From Amaranthus tricolor (taxonomy: Eukaryota > Streptophyta > Magnoliopsida > Caryophyllales > Amaranthaceae): a DNA stretch of 64,000 bases. This document shows, piece by piece, positions 38,499 to 47,816 of the stretch (position 1 is the stretch's first letter; every line of letters begins with the position of its first letter). The notes under the pieces are model-generated. The model searched no databases, was not told where the DNA came from, and saw nothing but the letters and a program-made list of their open reading frames with translations. The DNA lies in assembly GCF_026212465.1 (NCBI RefSeq), contig NC_080049.1:8624735-8688734 (forward strand), given 5' to 3'. The translations under genes were made by a program, and so were the position numbers.

Positions 38499-38795
38499 AG
38501 GAAAAATTACCTTGAATAATACAACCTTTTGTTAATTACCCTACAATAATAGCAACTTGATCAACCATAAATAATACCAACTTAAGGGTTTTTTTTCCTA
38601 GAATAATATCAACTATAGTTTATTAACTAATTTACCAAATTTTTTTGTCATATAATCTTCTATAGTTTGATTTTTAACATGTTGTATATTGTAGGGAAAT
38701 ACCCCTCAAAGTTGGTATTATTCATGGTTAATTAAAATTTGGTATAATTGTAAGGAAATAAGCAAAATGTTGTATTATGCCTGGTAAATTTTCCT
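38499..38795. mobile_element. MITE with ~30-bp TIRs (297 bp)
   Basis: Left end AGGAAAAATTACCTTGAATA and the reverse complement of the right end, AGGAAAATTTACCAGGCATA, continue into a shared ATACAAC-TTTT. A 7-bp direct duplication TAATTTA flanks it (38492-38498 and 38796-38802). It interrupts an array unit. TIR length and duplication would suit a Mutator-like MITE, but the AT-rich duplication leaves a base or two of uncertainty. Confidence 0.8.
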
Positions 38796-39449
38796 TAATT
38801 TAATTATGTTTTTTAAAAACGATAAATTACTAAATTTAATTAATTTTTAGGAAAATTAAAAATGGCAGAATAACTAATTTTATTTGCTACGCAAGCCAAC
38901 ATCAATCAATTAAATCTCCCAACTTGTGGAGCTCCATGAGGATAACATGTGAAATTTCCCAGTCTTTTCATTAGATTGTATGAATCAAAATTATTTCATC
39001 AATTTTTGAAAAAGCTAAAAGTGACAGGTTGGTTAATTTTATTTGTCAAGCAAGTCAACATTAGCTAGAAAAGCCCTTCCATCTCGTGGAGCTCCATATG
39101 GATGATATGTTGATTTTTTTCATTTTTTATAAGATTGTATAATATAATTCAAATTATTTTAGTTTATAAAGATGATAAATTTTTGGTATATAATGATTGA
39201 AATAGAAAATATATCTATTATAGCTCAATATAAGCCATAAACATTAAGTTTATTCTATTTTCAAAATTGGTAAATTAATAAATTTAATTAATTTTTAAAA
39301 AAGCTAAAAATAGTAGGTTGATTAATTTTATTTGCCATGTAAGACAAAATCAATCAATAAAAACCCTTTCATCTTGTGGAGTTCCATATGGATGACATGT
39401 GGATTTTTCCAATTTTTTATTTAGATTGTTTGATTTTTGATTGTATGAT

Positions 39450-40067
39450 TGGTTTACATTTTCCAACTCTAAGTATATTGACAGTAAGTCCGTATAAATA
39501 TATTCATATTTATTATTTAGATAATAAGTCGATATACAAATAAGACATCTATAAATCTAATAAATATCACTTAATTATAAAACATATCAATATATGTAAT
39601 CATCTATTACTAAGCTTAATTTTTAAAATAAAGTACTAATAAGTGAAAATATATATTTAAATTTTGTTCATTTTATTTTAGTCTAGTTGTTACAAAAGAA
39701 TTTTGCAAAAAAAAACTAGAAAAGTGGGATAAAAAGCACATTAATACTCTTATCATAAGAAGGTGTGGGTAAAAGTTAATAAGTATTGGGACATTGGCTA
39801 GGAAAAAAGTATAAAGGAAAGTATATCAATAGACAATAGTCATAGGGAGGATTTGATTTTGTCAAGTGACATATGAAGGGAAAAGGAAAGCTAAACGAGT
39901 CCAAAAAAAAATGAGTAATAAAGAAGGTTGGGGATGTGGTGGGTAGAGTTCCCACGAAGATATATCTACTAGCTACTTGTGTGGAGACTTGTCCACTTTC
40001 AAACTTGTCAATAATCCAAGATTACCTGTCCCATCATCCACGTAAACACTTCTACGTGGAGACACGA

Positions 40068-40100
<33 letters not shown>

Positions 40101-40599
40101 TTTTTTTTTTTTTTATTAAATAATAATATCTTATAGAAGGAAAATTTGTTAAATTGATGGGGGATCGAACAAATAAGTTGAACTTCTACTCCTTTTTAAT
40201 ACAAATGTAATAGTCCGTGAAAAATATATTGCCTAGATAATACTAATCTTTAATAACAGGTTTAGTGTCCAAAAACATCTTCATCTAACTTTCCAAACGT
40301 AAAGAAAGCAAAGTGATAAATATTTCCGCCCTTCATTAATTTGTTTACTTCGTTTTCTTAGCTCTTGTTCTTGTCAATCATCCTCATACTCCCGCTCTTC
40401 ATTTATGACTTCAAAGTTCAAACTATCCTCCATCTAAACACAAAATAGTTGAAAGATAACGGACTTCTTTAGTAACGGTTTTGTTCCTTTATCGATTGTG
40501 TTTTTCACTTTTTGACTTATCAATTACTTAATAATTGATACATAAATAAGTTGATTAAATCAACAATTGCCAACAATCCCTTATATTATCTTAAATTAG
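39450..40599. other. Intergenic DNA
   Basis: No gene recognised. Contains a perfect 7-bp-stem hairpin at 40038-40059 (CCACGTA / TACGTGG) and an (ATT)n plus poly-T tract at 40068-40115. Confidence 0.4.
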
Positions 40600-40977
40600 T
40601 ACTGGTAAAATACGACAACATATTTTACTATCAGTGGAATATATTTAGCGACATTTAATTTACATGTCACTGATTCAAATTTCTAATGGTATATATAGTC
40701 GACTTAGTGACATTTTTTAGACCTTTTAGCAGCATAATAAAAAACACATACTAAAAGTTTTCAGGTTATAAGATCTAGTAACATTTCTCATAAATGTCAC
40801 TATAGACTATAATAATAATTACATATGTCATCAAAGGCCAAATAAAGTGTTACTAAATCACTTTATGATGAAACTTAAAATAAAAACCAATAATTATTAC
40901 ATTAAAAATGTGTAATTCAATGCCATTTTTTAATACCACTAAATCTTATGTCATCAAAAGTTAATTTTGTTATAGTG
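40600..40977 (+). mobile_element. TGTCACTA-family non-autonomous element, copy 3
   Basis: Best preserved copy. Its right end reads AAGTTAATTTTGTTATAGTG, reverse complement CACTATAACAAAATTAAC, which has the CACTA terminus form. The left end (ACTGGTAAAATACGAC) is degenerate. Internal TGTCACT/AGTGACA words occur repeatedly. Likely a small CACTA-derived non-autonomous element, unrelated in sequence to CACTA-1 or CACTA-2. Confidence 0.7.
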
Positions 40978-42204
40978 AAATTATTGTGAATAACTTTTTA
41001 TTTTTTTTATAATATTATAATATTTTAATTGACAATGGAGAATACCTATACTTAAAAGGGTGTTTCCCTCTAACATCCCTTATAGATTACACTACCTATA
41101 TATAGTAGGTAAATTACTAAAAAAAATTAAAATTAAATTCAAATTAATAAATTTAAAATGAAGAAAAAAAAAATTTTCACCTCTCCATTCTCAGCCCCAC
41201 CATCCAACCACCAATGCACCAGCAACCCCTCACCCCACTCTCCCACGAAAAGTCATTAACCCCTTCCCCGTGATTGACGACATCCCTCCCCCTTCTCCAT
41301 TTCGGAAACATCTCCCTCCCCCTCCTCATTCTTAACCCTAACGAAATCATTGCAATTTTTTTTCACTACCACCAGAATAGCCTCTAACTAGCGTGGTTGG
41401 CAGCTTAACACAAACACGACACCGTGGTGCGGATCGCTAATACTTAGGGTTGATTGGAGATAGTTGTAAGGGCCAGAGAGGTAGTTAATTCGGTGGCAAG
41501 AAAGTAGCTTAGATGGTGGTGATGAAGGTGGAGGTGTTGTGGTGGGAAGGAGAAGGGGTTGGGTAGAGGCATGGGTTTTGGGTGGGGTGGCGATAAGTTA
41601 ATAAAGGGCAGGGACGGGAGATTACGGTGGTTTAGTGGTTAGGGCGGAATCAAAATAAATAAGTTATTTCGATAATAAAAAAAAATATAATCAAATAAGT
41701 TAAAAATTACATTCAACAATGATTAATAAAATAATTGTCCACGCCAAGTTTTCATATTTCGAAAACAGCACATAATGTCATTATCATTTGACAAATTATT
41801 AAACAAATCAAATTTAAAATAAGTTACAACTACATCTTTTAAAACTCATCAGATATCTTGTTGCGCTACTCGATTTTGATAATCTTCATAGTTGAGAACT
41901 CTCTTTAAACTATTGATGTGAATAATACAACTATAATACAACTTTTAAACTATCAAACTAATTAATCACAAATTCGCAATTGCTAAATAAATAAACTAGT
42001 AAAAATATTATGTTTTTAAAAGACCTAATGTTCCTAAGAAGAGAACTAAAAGCCCTAAGTTATCTATTTAGATAAACAATAAAAAGTCCTTTTTTTAAAA
42101 GCCTTAATTAACCTGACTAGATAAACAAATAAAAAGTCTTAATTTGACATTTAAAACTTTGAGTAGGAGTATTATATTATTAACTAATATTAAAACATAA
42201 GTTT
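40978..42204. other. Intergenic DNA with strand-skewed block
   Basis: 41175-41350 is C-rich (CCCCACC, CTCCCCC words) and 41500-41640 is G-rich (GGTGGTGATGAAGG, GGGTGGGGTGG), suggesting two imperfectly complementary arms of an old foldback element. No coding similarity. Confidence 0.4.
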
Positions 42205-42220
42205 GTGAAATTGATTTAAT

Positions 42221-43367
42221 CATCATCATCATTATACCTAATGTATCCTGTTCATAGAACACTATGATCAGAGTCTGAGGAAGGAAGAACGACGGCAGCT
42301 CATACCCATAGAGGAGAGCGCGGTCAAAGAGTCCCTCGGCTCGAGAAAGGTCTTCAAAGAGAGAGAAACCTGCAATTTACAAATAGAATAAATAGAATAC
42401 ATACAAATAACTAAAGGTAATGAAGGAGGTAAAGAGCGATAATTAAAGGTAATGAACAGTAACAAACAATGGGTAAAAGGGACGGGTTTAGTAATCTAAA
42501 ACGTGGATAAGGCGCTACCAACTGCCCCTATTCCTGGTCAGGTCCTTGGAGAGGTGAAGTTCATACATGTCACTTTTAATCTGTTCCTCCCACGTTCTCC
42601 TAGGTATTCCTCGACTTCTCTTGCCCTCCACTATGATACATTCCATCCTTCTTATTGGGGCGTCATGGTCTTTCTCTGCACATGCCCAAACTATCTCAAC
42701 CTGTTATCCCGAATCTTTGCAAAAAAAGGTGCAACCCCTAACTTCTTCCTGAACTCCTCAGCATCCACCTCTGTTACTTCCATCCTTTGTTGGAAAACCT
42801 TCTTTACAGGCCAACATTTTGTCCCATATAACAACGCCAACCTAATTGCAATGCGGTAAAATTTACCTTTTAATCTCCTTGGGAACTTTTTATCACAAAG
42901 CACCCCGGTTACTGCTCGTCACTTAAGCCAACCCGCTTATATACGATTAGAAACGTCTCCATCAGTCTCCCCATTGCTCTGAATCACCGATCCCAAATAT
43001 TTGAACTTGGATGTACATGCAACAACTTCCTCCTTATGGTCACCTCTGGCTACCCTATCGATTCTGTCCTACTGAAATTTCATTGCAAGTATTCTGTCTT
43101 CGTGCGGCTTATGCGCAACCCCTTACCCTCCAAGGCTTCCCTCTACTCTTCCAATTTACTATTAGCCCCCTCATTGGTTTCTGCGACCAAAACTATATCG
43201 TTGGCGAAAAGCATGCACCATGGTACGGTCTCCCAGATGGATTTAGAGATTTCTTCTATAATGACCGTAAAAATGAACAGACTTAGTACTGATCCCTGAT
43301 GTAGTCTCACTTTAATTGGGAAAGACTCTGTCATACCCACCAATATATGTATGTTAGTCGACATTTG
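42221..43367 (-). mobile_element. RTE-type LINE, 5'-truncated
   Basis: A 16-bp target duplication GTGAAATTGATTTAAT flanks it exactly (42205-42220 and 43368-43383). On the minus strand it ends in a short (ATG)n tail at 42221-42240, usual for plant RTE elements, and lacks its 5' part. The coding part is the C-terminal half of the LINE reverse transcriptase. Confidence 0.93.
42540..43340 (-). pseudogene. RTE reverse transcriptase fragment
   Basis: Frame 43143-43427 contains KVRLHQGSVLSLFIFTVI, WETVPWCMLFANDIVLVAET and GANSKLEE. The polymerase site expected as FADD reads FAND, losing a catalytic aspartate. After frameshifts, 42691-42903 gives LKGKFYRIAIRLALLYGTKC followed by WPVKK, then FRKKLGVAPFFAKIRDNRLR. 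The usual endpoint with a W-x-R-L motif is near 42510-42640. Several frameshifts separate the parts. Confidence 0.9.
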
Positions 43368-43383
43368 GTGAAATTGATTTAAT

Positions 43384-44134
43384 ATGAAACACAAATTGAG
43401 CTTAGTCTTCTTACTTGAAGTTGACATTTAATCTATACTTTTGATGTCAAGTTTGCAAAGTTCGTTTGCATAAATTTATTTTCATGTCATTTTTAATATG
43501 AAGTACAAGGTTGTTCAAATTTAAAAGTGGCTTGAATTTGAATTCGGAGTCAAGTTTCAAGTCGAGTCGAGTCGAGTCAGAGTCGGGTCCAGTTGGAGTA
43601 GGAGTAGGGTCGCAGTCGCAATCGGAGTTGGGTCAGAGTATCGAATTTTTTTTAGGTCCAACTCCGATCCGTCTCTGAATCAGACTCGGACTATATAATC
43701 AAACTTGAAGTCGGATATTTTTTTCTTAGATACAGATTAAATTAAATTTCTCAAATCGGGTGACTGAATTTCCATCCCTGCTCTACACTAGTGATATTTT
43801 GAATTAAGTAAGCAAAATTTTTGTCGAAAAGTTTAGTTTTAAAATTATCAACTACAATGGTAAACTAAAAAAACCCTGGCATAGTGATTGTTAAAAAACC
43901 ATCTGATGGTTTTCTTCACAAACTGATCACCATCATGAAATATTCTTTGATTGAGTTTAAAAATTAGAAAGAGAAAGAATAAATTATGGAAACAGAATAC
44001 ATTCGATTATTTTTTAGATGATACTAGCATTTTACTAGAATTTAACTTTGATTTGTACACTAATAATATTAGCTTACTACTAATTATAATTGCGTCTGAG
44101 GTCACACATATAAATATTGACTGGATAAAAATTA
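43384..44134. other. Intergenic DNA with GAGTC-rich block
   Basis: 43555-43650 consists of GAGTCGAGTCGAG-like words and 43655-43710 of their complements (CCAACTCCGATCC, CAGACTCGGAC), resembling the paired blocks of hAT-like elements such as 30823-31792. No clear termini. Confidence 0.4.
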
Positions 44135-44477
44135 TATTCCCTCTAATTCACAAAAAATGGGAGATTTACTTTTTCACGTTATCAAATGCGCTTATTTAAT
44201 GCTTAATATCTCTTATTATATATAACGAAATGTTATGAATGGTGTGACTTGAGTGCACATTTGGTGTGTACATTCATATGGTGACTCTTGGGATTGAATC
44301 CCATAAGTATGTCATGAATGGGTGTATTAAGATGAGTCTTGATGATTGTGGTTTATGATGATGATTAAAGTATTAATTAATGAGCTAATCAAGGGAGTTA
44401 TGGGACTTAATGAAGAAGTTCAAAGGTTTTATTCAAGATGCTCAACTATGCAAGTCGAGCAATACTGTCAGAAGCCC

Positions 44478-44610
44478 TCTGAAGTGCCGCTCGACCAGCT
44501 CGCTCGACCGAGCGAGCTTCAGGATGGGTCGAGCGAGCAGACATAATGCAACCAGAAACTTCCTGTAGTCCGCTCGACCAGGCCGCTCGACCGAGCGAGC
44601 CTCTGCTTTG
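44478..44610. repeat. Duplicated GC-rich palindromes in the solo LTR
   Basis: CGCTCGACC followed by GCTCGACCGAGCGAGC occurs twice (near 44488-44519 and 44571-44601), each followed by a (G)GTCGAGCGA word. The core GCTCG-ACC-GAGC can fold. GC content contrasts sharply with the AT-rich surroundings. Confidence 0.8.
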
Positions 44611-44730
44611 GTCGAGCGATGTTTCTGATACTCCTAAGATGCTGTTTTTGACTCTTCAAGTTCTTTGAGATGTTTTATTATCATTTATTCATAGTTATAA
44701 TGTACTTAATGTTACTTAGTGAGATCTCTC

Positions 44731-44740
44731 CTATAAATAG
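44731..44740 (+). promoter_or_regulatory. TATA box of the solo LTR
   Basis: CTATAAATAG sits within CTCCTATAAATAGAGAGCTC; the Copia-2 LTR has the related CTCTATAAATAAAGG. Confidence 0.7.
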
Positions 44741-45233
44741 AGAGCTCTCATTCACATTGTAAATATCCACAAAATACACCCCAAGCCAAACACTAGCCTA
44801 TATCTTTTCTCTATTGTAATTCTCCACATTTGAGAGTTCTTTGAACTTCTTTTGATAATATAAGAGATACTACACACTGGAGGACGTAGCCTAAGTTGGG
44901 TGAACCTCGTTAAATTTTGTGTCATTTTATTGCATTATTTTCTCCTACAAACATCGATATCTCTGATAGCGTAATTTGTTTATCACAAAACCTCATACAC
45001 TCGATCTTGGCAATATTGGAGTTTGAAACACATTGTTCGAACTCTAATACATCGTCGTTTTCACGAAATATTATAAAAAGTAGACATTAATAATATTTGC
45101 ATTGAGATGAATCAAACAAGATTTCATTTGACTATGTTTTAACTTATAGATTAAAAATAAAATACAAATTAAGAATAATAAATGAATAGTGTCAAAATGT
45201 AAATGTCGTCTTTTCAGTGAATTGGAGGGAGTA

Positions 45234-46099
45234 CCAAATAACACAAAATGGTTATTGGCACTATAGTGGTAGTATATAGCAAACTAAGACCTATATAAGG
45301 AGATATTATCGTCATTATGTTACTTGAAACTTATTAAACAATGCATATGAAGGTATTTGTATCTTAATAGAGTTATTTTCTTAAGTAAGACAAATGAAGT
45401 AAAATGAGCTTTATGTATGTAAGATACATTTGCTCATATAATCATTTGATATCATAATTACTTAGAATTTTCTTTTTCTACAAGCACCATTTCTACTCCA
45501 AAAAATAATAAGAAAGTAGTTTTCTTATTGTGTAAAGATATACATGGTGATTCGATTGGAGCTTGTGGACCAACAATAAAGGAACAATGAATATGATTGA
45601 TGCTCTGATATCTTTGTTTTAGTATAATACATACTCGATTTTATAACGTGAAATTCACACATCAAGGGTACCGTGTTCTTCTATTTTGATAATTACAAAA
45701 GTTATATGCTTGTGATCTGTTTTTAGATGTTAAGAAATTATTTTTTGTGATTCCGCTTAACACATTCAGTATGTGGTTGTTGCAATGACTTATTGTATCT
45801 TTGAATTGCATGGATGGACAAGTAGGCACTGCCTTTAGGGGTCCTTCCAAAAGATGTGAGTATAATCTTTTATCGATCTAAGTGTTAACTTTCCTGTGTC
45901 CGCATATTGATGCAAGATTCTTTTCAATTCGCGATATTAGGAAAGTGTATGACTGTGCTACTTGTGATATTCATACAAAGATTTAATTTTTGGCAAATTT
46001 AGGAGTATGACAAATTGGGACGCCAAAAATTCATTTGGAACGGCGAAGAATATATATTTTCTATTTCTGTTGAATCTAGGATCATCATCATTATTGAAC
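45234..46099. other. Intergenic DNA
   Basis: No gene recognised; short chance frames only. Confidence 0.3.
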
Positions 46100-47030
46100 A
46101 CTTCTCTTTAAGCCTCCCCTCTTTCCGCAACATAAACTTTTCCAGACTTACGAGATATCAAACGAGTTAGAGATATCAAATGACGTATGCTTGCTTCATA
46201 GCTTTGAAATATGTTTTTACTTGGTTCTCAACTACCTAGAACTTTAATTTATGGGTTCTTATGCCATTGATTAATGTAGAGATAATAATTGCTTCTTTCG
46301 AATTCGTGACTACTAGTTGTGGAATCACTTCAAATTGACCGAGACATGCTCTCCTTCTTGTTGGATGATGCTAAGCAAATGAAAGTTTTCTTTTTCTTGC
46401 CTTTTGGAAGCCACGAAATAACTTCGAACTTGGCTTCAAGCTGAGTGTAGCTATAGATACTTCCCATGGAAAGAGATTTGTACCAGTTCAGGGTTGGGCC
46501 TGAAAGAGTAATTGGGAAAAACTTACACATAAGGCTTATATTAGTAAGGTATAGTAGCATGGGATTTTTGTAAGCAATGATATGTTTTTAGGGCTATTGG
46601 ATGGAGTTTTTATTTTGGCCGGATTTAGGGGGACTAATATTTTGGTTGAAAGCGATGAATTTAGTAACAAAGGTGCTTTTTGAGGGCTTACCTTTGAAAA
46701 GTCATCTCGTAGTATGATCTGATGAGATTCTCCAATGTGGCGAAAACTTGGGTTGCTTTGTTGTGATTTTGCAACTCTTTTACTTCTTTTCTTATCAATG
46801 AAGGATTGAATGCTTTCCTCTTACTTCTTTCTTTGATTTTGATAAAGTGAGAACATATATCTTGTGGGGAGTATGGTTGTTTTGAACCTTGAGGCTTTAA
46901 TTTTTTGTTCCCTCGGTTTGATTGGAAATGGTGGCCTTCAACTATTTTATCCATAGGAGATCTATCTTCATGGATAAGTAGATTTGGTATCATAGTATTT
47001 TGTCGGATGGGTTGGGACATCATGGCTCAT
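46100..47030 (-). pseudogene. Ty3/gypsy gag fragment
   Basis: Frame 46330-46560 contains LMCKFFPITLSGPTLNWYKS and SYTQLEAKFEV, the Retrotrans_gag signature of plant gypsy elements (Tat/Athila-like wording, distinct from the chromovirus gag at 12.2 kb). Upstream in the same orientation, 46688-47023 carries a basic region (GNKKLKPQGSKQPYSPQ) that probably precedes it. Frames are broken between the two, and no protease or polymerase follows. LTRs not identified. Confidence 0.75.
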
Positions 47031-47139
47031 AGGTCTTGCATTTATTGGGCCATATCTACCAAGGCATCTAGGACTTGTGTTGCTAATGTTTGGATTGGAA
47101 ATTATGGTTTATTGTATTGGTATGGACTATAATACAAAG

Positions 47140-47766
47140 TTTTTTAGACGAAGATGAATACTTTTTTTAGGAGATGGGAGTATAATCAAGTGTAAAATTT
47201 GCTTCCTTTACATGCTTATGAAGGAGGGTGTATACACTGATCAGAAATGAAGGATCTGGCGGTAATGCCTGGTAGGATTATCTGAGAGTGTCGTTAGTTA
47301 GAAGTTACCATCATGGCGGTCACGGGAAGTTTTCAATGATAATGAAATTGTGGTGACTGGTGGCCTATTATACAAATTATAAAGATGATGTGAATGACGA
47401 GTGGTCAACAATCTCATTGACTTTTCCAATAGTATTTTTGTAATTTTAAGCTATACAATCATATGAAGGTTATTTTATCCTGTCATAGAGTTTATTAATT
47501 GTAAAGATTTTTATATTTATAAATAACATTTTATAATATTAAATAAAAATAAAGTAATTCTTCGTTCCATTACAAATATAATTAACATAAGTAACAAATG
47601 TATTTTCTTTTATAGAAGGAAAAAATTATTTAATAATTGATTAATGAGAGTACCCCATATGGGATTTGTTTAATTTTATAGAAGGAAAAAAATAAATTGA
47701 CATGGCGCAATTATTAATTGTATAGGATGCTTTTATATTTACATATAAATTAACAATCAATTTTGA
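47140..47766. other. Intergenic DNA
   Basis: AT-rich; no gene recognised. TGACATGGCGCAAT at 47699 recurs as TGACGTGGCGCAAT at 50880. Confidence 0.3.

Positions 47767-47812
<46 letters not shown>
47767..47812. repeat. (AAT)n microsatellite at LINE 5' edge
   Basis: About 15 AAT units end just before the recognisable L1 sequence; a second AAT run lies at its 3' end (49941-49956). Confidence 0.95.

Positions 47813-47814
<2 letters not shown>

Positions 47815-47816
<2 letters not shown>

Larger units (their letters stand above)
36745..39449 (+). repeat. Tandem array of ~370-bp units, interrupted by two transposons
   Basis: Units run approximately 36745-37118, 37119-37515, 38364-38982 (contains a 297-bp MITE), 38983-39130 (truncated) and 39131-39449. 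Each full unit has, in order, ATTATTTAGTTTAT, ATATGGTAAATTTAC, AAAAATTTATCTAATATAGC, TAAATTTAATTAATTTTTG, AAAGCTAAAAGTGACA, TTTGCCACGTAA, ATGACATGTGG and a final TTAGTTTGTATGAT. Units 1 and 2 are most alike. No coding capacity. Confidence 0.88.
44231..45063 (+). mobile_element. Copia solo LTR (833 bp)
   Basis: Starts TGTTATGAATGG, ends CGTCGTTTTCA, and is flanked by the 5-bp duplication CGAAA (44226-44230 and 45064-45068). It resembles the LTR of Copia-2 in its start (TGTTAT then GACTTGAGTGCAC), its TATA region and the following ACACCC-AAGC stretch. No internal region is present, as expected after LTR-LTR recombination. Confidence 0.9.
44137..45231. mobile_element. Stowaway-like element split by a solo LTR
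   Basis: Left end TTCCCTCTAATTCACAAAAA and the reverse complement of the right end, CTCCCTCCAATTCACTGAAA, are matching TIRs, with TA on both outer sides (44135-44136, 45232-45233). Without the 833-bp LTR and its extra duplication the element would be about 257 bp, a normal Stowaway size. Confidence 0.8.

Noticed and set aside
36745..39449. CRISPR-like regular repeats
   Set aside because: Units of ~370 bp with no short repeat-spacer structure, in a plant context; it is a tandem satellite-like array.
39936..40136. 66-codon frame ending in poly-isoleucine/phenylalanine
   Set aside because: Driven by (ATT)n and poly-T; no similarity.
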